From Apodemus sylvaticus (Eukaryota; Chordata; Mammalia; Rodentia; Muridae), in assembly GCF_947179515.1 (NCBI RefSeq), contig NC_067474.1, forward strand, positions 90,449,324 through 90,513,323: 64,000 nucleotides of DNA, in the 5' to 3' direction. This document shows, piece after piece, positions 45,996-58,698 of this stretch; position 1 is the stretch's first letter, and every line of letters starts with the position of its first letter. A model generated the notes under the pieces. That model saw nothing but the letters and a program-made list of their open reading frames with translations, had not been told where the DNA came from and did not search any database. The position numbers and the translations under genes are program-made.

Positions 45996-48153
45996 AAGAA
46001 ATACTTAACCTGTTTTCTTTTCTTTATTATTTTTCTTAAAATTTTTGAAGAGTGAAAATTTGATGACTCAAGTAAATGCAAGGAAACATAGTAAACTTGT
46101 ACTTGGTCAGCATGGGTGGGAAATCAATGGAGACCTGCATACCTAGATCAGTAATATATAAAGAATAACTTGTACAAGGCTGAGTTTAGAACCGCGGTAA
46201 TGTGAAGATGTTAATGTATTGCAGAGGTATTGGTAGGCCATTTGCATCTCATTAACTGTTATTTTGAGAGTAGAATATAGTGGGAAGAGGACCTATTAAG
46301 GTGAGATCTTATTTCATCAGTCCATTGACTCTGCTTATGATCCAATGCAAATCGTTTTTATCTTATTAACCTCTGGCTAGCATTCCATTTTTACCTCATT
46401 TTGGAAATTAATTGAGTTGTGCTCAAGAATCTATAAAAATGGAGTGTGTTAAAGATCAAAACACATGAAGCTACTTTACATTACTATCTTATAAATAGAT
46501 TATTTTTATTATTATAACAATACTCTCTTGACTTATGAATGTGGCATCATCCCTGGGTGTACTTGTCCACTAAGGGCATCATAACAATGCAAGTCCTTCG
46601 AGTCAATACCTTATGTATACCATTGTTATTCCTCTTCTGAAATCCTGTATTCCACAACATGTTTGACTTAGACTGAATTAACATGATTTATTGCTATTTG
46701 AGTAGACAGTTTGCTTCGTCTTAGCAGACAGAGCAGCAAAGGCACGGCATATTAAATAGACAATTATCTCGATGCAAAATTAAAATAATCAAATATGGAC
46801 CACCAAAAAAGAAGAGTAATATATGTGTGACTCTATCAATTTATAATTATTTTTTACTTTTGTGTATAACTTTAAGAACATTTCTAAATGAATATATTGC
46901 TTGTTCAAGCACTTAGAAATGTTTGGTATAAACCTCTCAGTCTTTTAATATATGATCACCCAGTAGTAAAAATTGTTACTTTATCACTCTATCTAGGCAA
47001 GTATATGTAAGCCCCATATTATTTAAGAGACTTAAATTCAGCACAAAATTGACAATGTTTCATGCAGGAATTTATCCAGAGAAATCTATATTAATGCTGC
47101 CATCCCTACTTCTGTTCTATGATATCCTTATTTCTGAGATTTAAATGCCACAGTATATTTAGACAGCTTCTGTTTTATGAAAAGACTGACATAAAAAGTG
47201 ACTGGGAGTCAACAAGTTACAGCTGAGAATAGTCATCTGAAAATGATATATTTCACAGTGCATACATGCAAGCCACAGTATATAAGATAATTTTCCTTTA
47301 TCAAGACTTTTAGGATTATGAGATGACATAAATTTTCAAGAAATTTATCAGGTAGTTTGTCCTAGTGTGAAATATTAAAAGAATCTCCTTTAAAATACTG
47401 GCCTCCAATATCCTCCGTTACATTATGACATTATACTAAAAATTGCCCTGTCCTTCATGTTAGATTTGGAAGTAGAGCTGTGGTCATGTTTATGCTATCA
47501 AGGGAGTCCTGGTTCTTGTAGAAAGTGTCAATCTCTGTGGTAAGCACTGAGCAATGCCTCACATTATTGAGCCACCAATGACAAAAACCGCGTGCTTTTC
47601 CTTCTTTAGCCACTGCATCCCAAATTTTGTTTACTCCACTTCCTAACAGTACTCTAGTTATCAATATTAATTGATGCTGTGTTTGCATTAATTTAATGCG
47701 TCCTTTTTAAAATTCCAGAAACTCCTGACTTCTATAGTATATCAGTCCTCTTTAATCTCAATGAGGTCTTCATGGATTTGAAAGAAAGAGAGAAATGAAT
47801 AAAAGCTCTAGTGATATTCTGATACAATTCACATAGATATTGTTTTTTATCATGGTGTACAAATGTACAATATGTATAATGTGTGTGATATATGTAAGAA
47901 TTAGAAGTCCACTTCAGGAACTAGTTTTCGTCTGCCACCTTTCCAAGGCTTCCAAGGATGGAACTTGGGTTGTCAAGCTAGTGTGCCAAGCTTCTGCTTC
48001 AGCTGTGCCATCTTACTGTTTACAGATATTCTTTGTGCCAAACTAGTACATAATATTCACCATTAATTTATAACATATAAAATGTAAAATTACCTTACAT
48101 ATGATAAACTATGATTTGGTGTGTCAACTCTCATATTTCACTGAACACCCCCC
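45996..48153. other. Unique stretch
   Basis: No repeat family is recognised. 47400-47700 is less AT-rich and the minus strand is open for 77 codons (47455-47688), reading for example GFCHWWLNNVRHCSVLTTEI; I do not recognise it. Confidence 0.4.

Positions 48154-48202
<49 letters not shown>
48154..48202. repeat. Pure CA microsatellite, about 24 units
   Basis: Uninterrupted AC dinucleotides after a C-rich lead (ACCCCCCAAC). Confidence 0.98.
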
Positions 48203-48205
<3 letters not shown>

Positions 48206-48269
48206 TAATTTGAAATTAAAACAATTAGTAGGATTCTGCCAGAAGGTAAATCTTCAGGGTGTTTTCAGT

Positions 48270-49180
48270 CTTACTTAAAAATGAGATGTTATCAATAAAA
48301 TTTGAAACAATATTTTGAACCTCACAGATACAAAAGTTCCAGTAGTGGTCCTGGGATGACAACCAAACCATAAAATCTTAGATCTACAATCTAAAATTTC
48401 TCCTTCCTGAAAGATGTGCTTGGGTAAAAGGGGTCCAGAACTTTTAAGAGTGGCCAAGCAATAATTGGTTTAAGTTGAGGTGTACACATCTAAAGGAAGT
48501 CCATGTCAAGCACTGCCTGGATGGCTAGGAACTAGAGGTTGGACAACCCAGAGACCTAGGATGGAACAAATGGCCAAATAAACAAACAAACATCATAATG
48601 ATATTTTGCTTTACTCATAGATCAGAGGCTAGTCCATTTGTCAGCAGAGAGATTTCATCCAACTGATGGAAACAGAGACAGAGAATCACTAATAAACATG
48701 GACAGAGCTCTGGAAATCCTGTGGAATAGGAGGAAGAAGGATTATAGGTCTTAGAAGGTTTGAAAACTTCAGGAGATCATGACCTATGGAATCAACTGAG
48801 CCTGACTCATAGGGTTTTCAGAGATTGAAGCAGAAACCAAGGCACCCGAGTTGGTCAGCATTAGACTCTGTGCATATATGTTGCTTTTCTGTTGCTTGGT
48901 GTCTCTGTCTCATTTTCCTACACTTGGGATCTTTTTACTACTGAATTGCCTCATGCAGACTTGATTTGAGGGTTTGTGCCTATTCTTGTTAATTTTTTAT
49001 GCCAGGTTTTGCTGATATATCTGGGAGGACTTCTAATTTTTCTGAAGGGAAATGGATGAGTGGATCTCAGGGAGAATAAAGAGGTTGGTACAGGGCCTGG
49101 GAGGAAGAGAGGGAGATGAATCTGTGGTCAGAATGTATGTATGAAAGAAAAAATGATTTTAAAAGATCAGATTAAAAATC
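48270..49180 (+). mobile_element. Old Lx L1 3' UTR
   Basis: Lx tail order: a CCAAGCACTGCCTGGATGG-like segment (about 48508), GAATCAACTGAGCCTGACTC (about 48790), TGCATATATGTTGCTTTTCTG, ATTTGAGGGTTTGTGCCTAT (about 48964), TATCTGGGAGGACTTCTAAT, a purine-rich tract (49055-49110) and GTCAGAATGTATGTATGAAAG. Confidence 0.75.
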
Positions 49181-49226
49181 AATTTTGAGTGGAGAGATTT
49201 CACATCATTAAAAAGACTTGGCATCA

Positions 49227-49373
49227 GCTGGGCGGTGGTGGTGCACACCTGTAATCCCAGGACTCTGGGAGGCAGAGGCAGGCGGATTTCTGAGTTCGAG
49301 GCCAGCCTGGTCTACAAAGTGAGTTCCAGGACAGCCAGGGCTATACAGAGAAACCCTGTCTCAGGGAAAAAAA
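49227..49373 (+). mobile_element. B1 SINE
   Basis: Complete body from GCTGGGCGGTGGTGGTGCAC through GGCGGATTTCTGAGTTCGAG and GTCTACAAAGTGAGTTCCAG to CTGTCTCAGGGAAAAAAA. I see no clear target duplication. Confidence 0.97.
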
Positions 49374-49764
49374 TAATGCTCATCATATGATCCAAATACT
49401 CTTTAACAAAATCAAAAAAAAAATCTCAATATCAAGCATGGGAAACATCCAGTCAAATCTTTCATCACATGAGTCTAAAACACCACAGGCTAATTCATTG
49501 CCCTTTGTTGCTACTCAGTACTTGAAGGTAATCCCCTATTTCTGAAGGCAGCAGACTTGGAAGGCAGAAGTTAGATCTGACCTAGAAGCCAAGGTTATTA
49601 TTATGTTATTATTTTTATAACATAAAAAATAATAGAAAACTGCCATAGAACAGTCAATTATATGTCCTACCCATCTTTAAAGCCTATGAACCAAAATGGT
49701 AGGATATACCCAAAGACTTAAAAGTTGCTCTTATATCTAGGGGTAAACAAAAGTCATCTAATTG
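49374..49764. other. Unique stretch
   Basis: Nothing recognised. A short near-palindrome (TTATTATTTTTATAACATAAAAAATAATAG) lies at about 49604-49633. Confidence 0.4.
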
Positions 49765-50640
49765 AACTTACAGCTTCTGTAATATCAAAGAATCTATGTA
49801 TAATACAGTCCATCTAACCAGCTACATATGGAAGGTGAGGTTATGTATTCTGGAGGATAATTTGTTATGTCCATGCTCCTAGCTGCATTCTGGAATTTGT
49901 TCTTACATCCTTGCAAAGTGTAGTTCTCATCATATATAAAAGAAATTATTTTATGTAATAGAAAGTTACCATCCCAGAAAATCACAACTGGTCAAGAGAC
50001 AGAGAAAAACTGACCATGTAATACTTCCCCCAAATAATAAATCTACCACACAAACCCTATACCTAAGACTCAGGGAATTTCATGGCAAATGAGTAAAAAG
50101 TTTATGAGAGTCATGTGACCAGGACCTCTCCTATTAGATAGTATCTTCTACATATGATAGAAAATTGAACTCATCAAATTGACATAATATGCTTGAGTAT
50201 GTAAGACTATTGCAATGTAGTCACCACTAGAAGTCCCATTAAGTATGATAAGGCTCATTAAGGATGGGAGAAATGTCACAATTCCTCATGTCTAGTTAAA
50301 AAGCTATGGATAAATAATGACTTCTAAAAGAGAGGAATCAGTCTTCTAAAGGGACACACCTGAAATTACCCATGTGGACTTTACTAAATACAGACACATT
50401 CTGGTAGCATGAATATATACATTCTGAATATACCTATATCTATATCCATAAACACATATATGGTATATGATATGAAATATATATATATATACATACATAT
50501 ATATATATGATATGCTATAAATTTGAGGAATGGAGGCATGTGAGAAATTTGAGGGGGAGAAAATGATACAAATATAATATTTGTGATTTACATGATCCCA
50601 CCAAAATCTAATAAATATAAATATTAAAAAATATTGAACA
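49765..50640 (+). mobile_element. Old Lx L1 3' UTR
   Basis: Strongly diverged, but the order fits: GTGTAGTTCTCATCATATAT, ACTCAGGGAATTTCATGGC, AGATAGTATCTTCTACATAT, GAGGAATCAGTCTTCTAAAG (about 50333), a TATA/CATA stretch (50425-50510), AATTTGAGGGGGAGAAAATG and a degraded end. Confidence 0.55.
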
Positions 50641-52769
50641 TGCAATAATAAAAACAAAATCCACAAATAGAAAACTGTGCTGAAGAGAGTGGTAAAACAG
50701 AGGTTTAAAAGAATGTAAAATGAATTTATCTTCTTCAAAATATTATGTATTTGTCCAGAAACTCCTCACACAAAAGAACTAACCATTATTATGCACTGAA
50801 AATCTAGTAATCATTTAACAAGGTTAAACCTTGATGAGAATCTAGATAACACACAAATAGTATATTATCTGTTACATTTATTATAATACCCACATTTGGA
50901 ATATTATAATTTCATTAATAAATGAACAAATTATAAGGTTTTTAAAACTTACTCTAAAACACAAAGATTCAAATTTGATTTATTTAGAGTTTACAAATAT
51001 TTTCCTTTGAAAAATGTGATGATCTGTGAGGAAAAGATCGTCTTACATCAATAGCAAATAGAACTAAATTTTAAAAACTTTAAAATATGTTGTATGTGAT
51101 TTTATATTTTTGTCATTTATACAGTATCTAATGACATAAGGCATACAAACACATGTAGATATTAATCACTTTGATTAGAATATACATTGTCTGCTACATT
51201 AAAAGGACAGCAACAATCACTTTGAATTTGGAAATTTGTTTACTAACAAACACAAAGGCATTTATGATTAGAATAAAATATTTATTAGGAAGATAGCATT
51301 TATTTTGATCTTTGTTAAGTAATGCACGCAGGTCATATAGTACAGTTATATGTATTAAAGATGTATAACTTCAAGGTTAGGTTGGCATATAGTATAGAAA
51401 TGCAATTATTTTTGGTAATCAAAATTGACATGAAAATTCAGTTAGTACTTTAATGTTATTATTGAAATGAATTAGACTAATATGCTTCTGTATATATGTA
51501 TGTGAGAGATAATAATATAGTCTCTAATTCAACATGACTATATAGTACCAAATAAAAGAGTATTTTTCCTAAAAGAGGGAAATTCTAAGTTTTGTTTGTA
51601 TCATGATTGCTATCAATACTTAAACATTCTTTGTTAAGCCATTTTTCCACAGAAATAATAAGCAAACACAGAAGCCAGTATCATGTGAATCAGCATAATA
51701 ATGTTTACATTAAATTTTTAATAAGTCATATATACAATATACGATTAAAATTTTAATCATAACAATTTTACCATAAAATGTTGATACCCTTCTTTATTGT
51801 ATCAATTTTCTTCTAAGTGATAAATATTACTACATCTTTAAACTATTTTTCCTCCCAATTTTCCTTGATGTGTTTTAGTAAGGTATATATGAAACCCATA
51901 TGTACATTCAAAATTATTGAAATATGCAAGAACACTAGCACTAACACATACATAAAGTTTCCAGTAATGAGAGGTATTTTGTGATATTATTGTTTTCTCT
52001 GTTTTGAGGCACATGAAGTAAGCAAAGCAATATTAACTAGCAGTGTAATAGGTTGAAATAAATCTTGAAATATGTGTTTTCATAATTAAAAATAATTGCA
52101 TGTGCTGCAGCAAACTAAGTTCTGCAGTGTAATTAAACATACTTAAATATATTAACTCTATACGTAATTAGCATAAATTATTGTGCTTAACAATTTCAGT
52201 GTACACTTGGGGATATTATGATCTTTATCAAAGCAGTATACCATTAACTGAATGGATAATGATACGGTTTTAAAAGTTGAGATATAATTATAACCTCCAT
52301 AGAACCTCCAAATTGAAAGTGTTATGGGCAATTGGAATGATTTGCTGAACTGCAGGGGGATTATTTGCATTTGTTGATTTGAAAGTTAAGCTTTATTACT
52401 GCCTTTTTTGCCAAATAGCGGTACTGGGTATCATTGTTTAACATTCTTTTCCAGATTTATTAATTCATATTACTAGATTTTTCTTCAGAAAAATGGTATT
52501 GTAAATATATACTCTATTTATAGTTGTTACTTGCCTGTGTTGAAAACATAAACATTTTACTTTCTGTGTTATGTATTAGTATAATAAATCTATGAAGTAG
52601 ACACTGAATTGACCAAACATGTGCTTTATGTGGAATCAACAAGGAGTGCCTTCATGTAAAGAAAAGACATCTGCCTAATTGTTTTGAAAAATCTTACTTC
52701 ATAGAATTTTAATCTTGAGTAGGATTCTAAATTTGTCTCTAAGAAGTCAATGATAAAGAGTCATTCTAG
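50641..52769. other. Unique AT-rich stretch; possible regulatory element near 52.1-52.4 kb
   Basis: No gene or repeat recognised. Around 52080-52440 complexity is higher and an octamer ATTTGCAT (POU-type site) lies at 52363-52370. That site alone is weak evidence. Confidence 0.35.
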
Positions 52770-53804
52770 AGAAAACTGTATCTGATAGAGGGTTATGTAT
52801 CCAGAATATATATGTAAAAACCAGAGTATCCAAAAAACCAATTAAATAATCCAATTAAAGTGGGTAGAGAGGGTAGAGAAGAAAAGGGAGAGTTCTCAAA
52901 AAATGAATCTCAAGTGGCGGAGCAAACTTTAAAAATGTCCAATATACTTAGACATCCGGAAAATGCAAATTAAAACTACTTTGAGGTTTTTCATCTTACT
53001 ACAGAAGGGCCAAGATTAACAAAATAAATTATGACAGATATTGTTAAAGATGTGAAGAAAGTGGAATACATACTTAATCTTGGCAGCAGTGAAAAATAGG
53101 AAAATGGCTGTTCAAATTAGTATGAAGATTTCGCAAAAAGTTGAGACTCAGTCTACTACAAGATCAAGCTATACCACTCTTTGGCATATACTCAAACGCC
53201 CATACATCCTACTACAAAGCAACATTTTATACTTTCACTACTGCTCTATTCATAATAGCCAGAAATTGGTAACACCCTAATTGTCTACCAAATAACAAGA
53301 GGAAAATGAAATGTATTATATTTACACAATGTAATAGAATTCAACTGTTTTTAAAATGAAATTATGTATTTGAAGGTTACTAGATGGAGCTAGAAAATTT
53401 CATCATGAGTGATGCCATTCAGAATGAAAAAGACAAATATTGCATATTTTCTCTTATAAATTGGTCTTAGATTAAGCTTTAGATATGTGTGTTTTAATCC
53501 AAATAACAGTATAAATTAGATATTTGGTATGGAAGCATAGGAGAGGACTGAATCTCCAAAGATATGGGAGATAGAATATGGGGTCATGAATCTATATATG
53601 GGAAGCTATATTATAAGGGTTAAATAGGAAGATGTATCTGAGGGCAGAGTAGAGAAGGCAATATGGGGATAGCTAACAAATATAACAGATATTTCAAAAA
53701 CTACATCATAACCTTATACTATAGGAATTTCTAAAATATATAAATTTGTGAAAGATACTTAAATGGAGATACTATATAATAGGGGAGAGAATGCCTTAAC
53801 TAGA

Positions 53805-53805
<1 letters not shown>

Positions 53806-53884
<79 letters not shown>
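53806..53884. repeat. Compound CT/CA microsatellite
   Basis: About 18 CT units followed directly by about 21 CA units, all uninterrupted. Confidence 0.98.
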
Positions 53885-53887
<3 letters not shown>

Positions 53888-54030
53888 AAATCTCCAGTAC
53901 CAGGAATGGATCACATCTTTTTGAGTTGTTGGTCAAAGGGATACTATAACCTCTCATAAACATCACAGAAAATTGACTAAGTTATTGATTGTTCTCCAAA
54001 ACCTGATGGTAACACCCTATTGGTGACAAT

Positions 54031-54345
54031 AACAGCATTTATTTATTTATTTATTTATTTATTTATTCACTTTACATCCTGATTGCAGCCCCCTCTCTCC
54101 TTGTTGATTCCCACACTTCTCCCTCGCCTCTTCTCTGTGGAATTCCCTACCCCCTAAACAACCCACACTGATACATCAAGTCTCTTCAGGACTAAGTGCA
54201 TCCTTTCCCATAGAGGACAGTTAGAGAAATGTATCAAAAAGCAGGCAACAATCTGAATCAGAGACAACCCCTGCTCCAACTGTTAGGGGATCTACATGGA
54301 GACCAAACCTGTACAACTACTACGTTTGTGTAGGGGACAACACTT
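54031..54345 (-). mobile_element. Reverse-strand Lx 3' end nested in forward Lx
   Basis: A TTTA array (54038-54067) serves as the reversed tail. It is followed by CACTTTACATCCTGATTGCA, CAGCCCCCTCTCTCC, AAGTCTCTTCAGGACTAAGT, AAGCAGGCAACAATCTGAAT and CCCCTGCTCCAACTGTTAGG, the reversed Lx tail order. Confidence 0.85.
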
Positions 54346-55149
54346 ACATCATTGAAAACAGAAAAACAAAAATGAGCTCATGTCCATCTATAAATTTCAT
54401 TCCTCATGGCTTGTGTCCTCATAGTAGAAAGAACTCTAAACATTATTGTGAAAAAAGGAAATTACAAATATCACCCAATTACAAACCTTGTGATCTAAAA
54501 TAGTTACTTGTCCACAAGATATATTAGTGCAACAGTGGAAAAAGTTTTGTGGAAATAACCAAACACGTTCTAATTGGAACCCATATATCTAGCACTGCTA
54601 AAATTCCAAGGAATCTGAGGCTAGAGAGATTATGGGCCTAGGGAAAAGCTTGCTATTGTTAATTTGCTAAAGAAGCACATTGTTGAAATGACTCTAAATG
54701 AGATACTGGTATACCCATAGAATAGAATCTTTCTCAACCCACAACATAGAAATCCTTCTCGTAGTAGATGGAAACTAATACAAGACACACAACTAGAAAA
54801 TGGGCAGTGTGAGAGATGTTGGAACACACAGTTCTAAATGAGATGTCCTCATAAAAATCACCACTCCCTCATGACCCAGGGATCTGTGCACAAGATAAGA
54901 CAGAGATTGTGATAAACAAATGGTAGATGACTACAAGGAATCAGGGTCCTCCATACACAATAGCACTGATAAATATATGAACTCACAAAGACTGATAATG
55001 TGTGTAAAACCAGCAAGGTTTTAAACCAGATAAAGTCTCAGATTTGAGAAGGGCAGGTAGACATGAAATCATACCCCTAATCAACACAAGTGATATCTTC
55101 TTGAAAAAGAAAAATTTAAATTCCCAGGTACCCTGATACCCAGGAGTTT

Positions 55150-55222
55150 TTGGCAAAAAAAAAAATAAAAAAAAAAAATTGAGAGAGAGAGAGAGACAAA
55201 GAGAGAGGGGGAAGAGAGATCA
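55150..55222. repeat. A-rich run followed by GA-rich tract
   Basis: Poly-A with two T interruptions, then GAGAGAGAGAGAGAGACAAAG and a G-rich purine end. Probably the tail of the Lx copy. Confidence 0.85.
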
Positions 55223-55662
55223 TGAAGTTTAGTGCATAGGGAAAATTGGGAAAGTAAAGAATATGATCAAATATTGCATGAAACATTCACTAATAATAAA
55301 AAGAAAAATAAGCAACTTGTCTATTGATTCCCTTTTCAAAAATATTAGAATATCTTTGTTTCACGGTTTTAAAATTCCACTTAATGCCCAGTTTAACAAA
55401 GGAAAAATGAATTTGCCCTTTAGTTTCTATCAATTATGGTAGTGCATGCATTGATATCTTTAGAAAACATCACTGTGTACTCAGAATGAGGATACAGTCT
55501 CTCTAGTGTCACCAAAGTAGTTTGAACTTGGAGACAAAATCTTGTGTACTGGTGAAATAAAAAAGATAATAAAAAATGCTGGGATTTCAGAGGCAGTGTG
55601 GCAGGTGGAGAACAGCATGGCATACCAGGGAAATGGAAGAAGAACTCCTACATATATGCGGC
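55223..55662. other. Unique stretch
   Basis: Nothing recognised. Confidence 0.4.
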
Positions 55663-55758
55663 CATGGGCATCTGTATGTCCTGCAGTCTGCCTCCTAGTA
55701 TTCCTCTCATCATGGGCATCTGCATGTCCTGCAATTTGCCTCCTAGTATTCCTCTCAT
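55663..55758. repeat. Two-copy tandem duplication of a 48-bp unit
   Basis: CATGGGCATCTG... repeats at 55663-55710 and 55711-55758 with three differences by eye (T/C, G/A, C/T). The length is a multiple of three, so frames reading through stay open, but that does not make them genes. Confidence 0.95.
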
Positions 55759-56768
55759 CCTAGATTCCATGCAGGTACACTTCAGTAATCAGTTTTCCAA
55801 TTGTGTGGAGACTTAAAAATATGTGAGTTATTTTTCTTTCACTTAGATAAGAAGAAAAATAATAATAAAACAAAAACATGAAGTTGGGATAATCTTATTT
55901 TAAGATGGTGCATCTTTCCGTACATCTGGAAAATTAATTATAATATTTAAGTGGAAAAATAGATAATAATTTAAATAAAACACATAGATAATTTCAAAAG
56001 AATTAAGGTTACTCAGAATTGAATTCCTGATCATATGATAACACACCTTACTAAGAGAGATGCTGAAATTAAACAGAAAGAGTCGGGGGACAACCTGGGT
56101 TCAGTATAAAATTTATGGGTACACTTGTTTCTATTATACAGAGAACAATATTTAAATTATCTAAACAAAAACATTAAGTCTAATAAGCTGAATTTTCTTA
56201 TCCATCTTTTAGTTAAATATAAACAAAATGTACGCAATGGATTCTCCAAGAACATCCACGTGGCATCTATACAGCTTCATAGAAAGACTGCAGAATTTAG
56301 TGACAGGTGACATTGTCATTGTATTTTTACATTAGTATAAATGCATGATAGTTCTCAAGAATCATATTTAGAGATCAGACATATGTTGCAAACATTTTAT
56401 ATTAACTGAATTAGGATACAAGTAACAATCTCTGAGGCACACAAGATGCCTTTGCTATGCAGAAATGGTCCTTCATTGTTCATATATCCCATTGGTCCCT
56501 GTGTCAATGCCTTGATCTATATATTGTTGTGCTTCTCATCAATCTCATGAAGCCTCCAAGAATCAGGAAGCAGAAAGGCTACAATTTGAGTACACTTTGA
56601 AACTCATATCGCTGTGGAAACTGAGGAGTGGATAGCTCAAAGCAAGAATGTGAAACAAATGCATACACAGATTTCAAGAAGGTCACATGACAAGCATTTC
56701 ATAAAATATTTAAGTGACAATATTATGTTATTCCCAACTATATTTTGTGAATTGAAAATAATGCCTAG
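55759..56768. other. Unique AT-rich stretch
   Basis: Nothing recognised. Confidence 0.45.
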
Positions 56769-57043
56769 CAAATGATATATTCTTTTTTCATTTTTTTATT
56801 TTTTTGTTGATATATTTTTTAATTACATTTCAAATGATTTCCCCTTTTCTAGGACCCCACTCCCCACAAGTCCCATAAACCCTCATCGCTCCCCCGTTCC
56901 TCCATCTACCCCTTCCTGCTTCCCTATTCTGGAATTCCCCTATACTCTTGCACTGAGTCTTTCCAGAACCAGGGGCCACTCCTCCATTCTTTTTGGACAT
57001 CATTTAATATGTGGATTATGTCTTGGGTATTCAAGTTTCTAGG

Positions 57044-58590
57044 CTAATATCAACTTATCAGTGAGTGCATACCATGATTGATCTTTTGAGACTGGGAAAC
57101 CTCACTCAGTATGATGTTCTCCAGCTCCATCCATTTGTCTATGAATTTCATGAATTCATTGTTTCTAATGGCTGAATAGTACTCCTTTGTGTAAATATAT
57201 CACATTTTTTGTATCCATTCCTCCGTTGAAGGACACCTGGGTTCTTTCCAGCTTCTGGCTACTACAAATTGGACTTCTATGAACATAGTGGAGCATGTGT
57301 CCTTTATTACATGCTGAAGAATCCTCTGGGTATATGCCCAGTAGTGGTATAACAAGGTCCTCAGGAAGTGTCATGCTCAGATTTCTGAGGAACCGCCAGA
57401 CTGATTTCCAAAGTTGTTGCACCATCTTGCAAACCCACCAGCAGTGGAGGAGTGTTCCTCTTTCTCCACATCCTCGACAACACCTGCTGTCTCCTGAGTT
57501 ATTGACCTTAGCCATTCTGACTGGTGTGAGGTGAAACTCAGGGTTGTTTTGATTTGCATTTCCCTAATGATTAATGATGTTGAACATTTCTTAAGGTGTT
57601 TCTCAGCTCTCCGAAGTTCTTCATGTGAAAATTCTTTGTTTAGCTCCGTACCCCACTTTTTAATGGGGCTATTTGGTTCTCTGGGTTCTACCTTCTTTAG
57701 TTCTTGGTATATATTAGATTTTAGCCCTCTGTCGGATTTAGGGTTGGTGAAGATCCTTTCCCAATCTGTTGGTTGACGTTTTGTCTTTTTGGCAGTGTCC
57801 TTTGCCTTACAGAAACTTTGTAGTTTTATGAGGTCCCATTTGTCAATTCTTGATCTTAGAGCATAAACTATTGGTGTTCTATTCAGGAACTTTTCCCCTG
57901 TGCCCATGTCCTCAAGGATTTTCCCCAGTTTCTTTTCTATTAGTTTCAGTGTTTTAGGTTTTATGTGGAGGTCCTTGATCCATTTGGAGTTGAGCGTAGT
58001 ACAAGGAGATAAGAATGGATCGATTCGCATGCTTCTGCATGCTGACCTCCAACTGAACCAGCACCATTTGTTGAAAAGAATATCTTTTTTCTGCTGGATG
58101 CTTTCAGCTTCTTTGTCAAAGATCAAGTGACCATAGATGTGTTGGTTCATTTCTGGGTCTTCAATGCTATTCCACTGATCCGCTTGCCTAACATTATACC
58201 AATACCATGCAGTTTTTATCACTATTGCTCTGTAGTAAAGTTTAAAGTCTGGGATACTGAATCCCCCTGAAGTTGTTTTACTGTTGAGAATAGTTTTAGC
58301 TATCCTGGGTTTTTTGTTATTCAAGATGAATTTGAGAATTGCTCTTTCTAGCTCTATGAAGAACTGGGTTGGGATTTTTATGGGGATAGCATTGAATCTG
58401 TAGATTGCCTTTGGCAAGATGGCTATTTTAACTATATTAATCCTGCCAATCCACGCGCATGGAAGATTTTTCCATTTTCTGAGATCTTCTTCCATTTCCT
58501 TCTTCAGAGATCTGAAGTTCTTGTCATATAGGTCTTTCACTTGTTTGGTTGAGTCACCCCAAGATACTTTATGCTATTTGTAGCTATTGT
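57044..58590 (-). pseudogene. L1 ORF2 C-terminal half in the sense part of the 3.6-kb L1
   Basis: The longest open frame of the window (387 codons, 58540 to 57377) lies here. It covers the post-polymerase region: WKNLPCAWIGRINIVKIAIL, FNAIPIKIPTQFFIELERAI, and FNKWCWFSWRSACRSMRIDP. The frame is lost near 57530. The Cys-rich segment CCRGCGERGTLLHCWWVC is read in another frame (57165-57515). A G-to-T change makes a TGA two codons before the usual stop (57050-57052 on this strand). No polymerase core is attached in this orientation. Confidence 0.93.
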
Positions 58591-58648
58591 GAAACAGAAA
58601 CTAAACAGGGAGACAGTGAAACTAATTGAAGCTTTGGACCAATTAGAG

Positions 58649-58698
<50 letters not shown>

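Larger units (their letters stand above)
52770..55200 (+). mobile_element. Old Lx-type L1: ORF2 end plus 3' UTR, interrupted
   Basis: ORF2 end is recognisable though decayed: GGAAAATGCAAATTAAAACT (52959), CTATTCATAATAGCCAGAAATTGG-type segment (about 53250), GATGGAGCTAGAAAATTTCA (53384). The 3' UTR continues with the CT/CA array, is broken by a reverse Lx tail (54031-54345), and resumes with GATGTCCTCATAAAAATCAC, GGATCTGTGCACAAGATAAG (about 54880) and TACCCAGGAGTTTTTGGC to an A-rich and GA-rich end. Confidence 0.72.

Noticed and set aside
55542..55816. Two overlapping open frames with an internal 16-residue repeat
   Set aside because: The repeat follows from the 48-bp DNA duplication, which keeps all frames open; no other coding signal.
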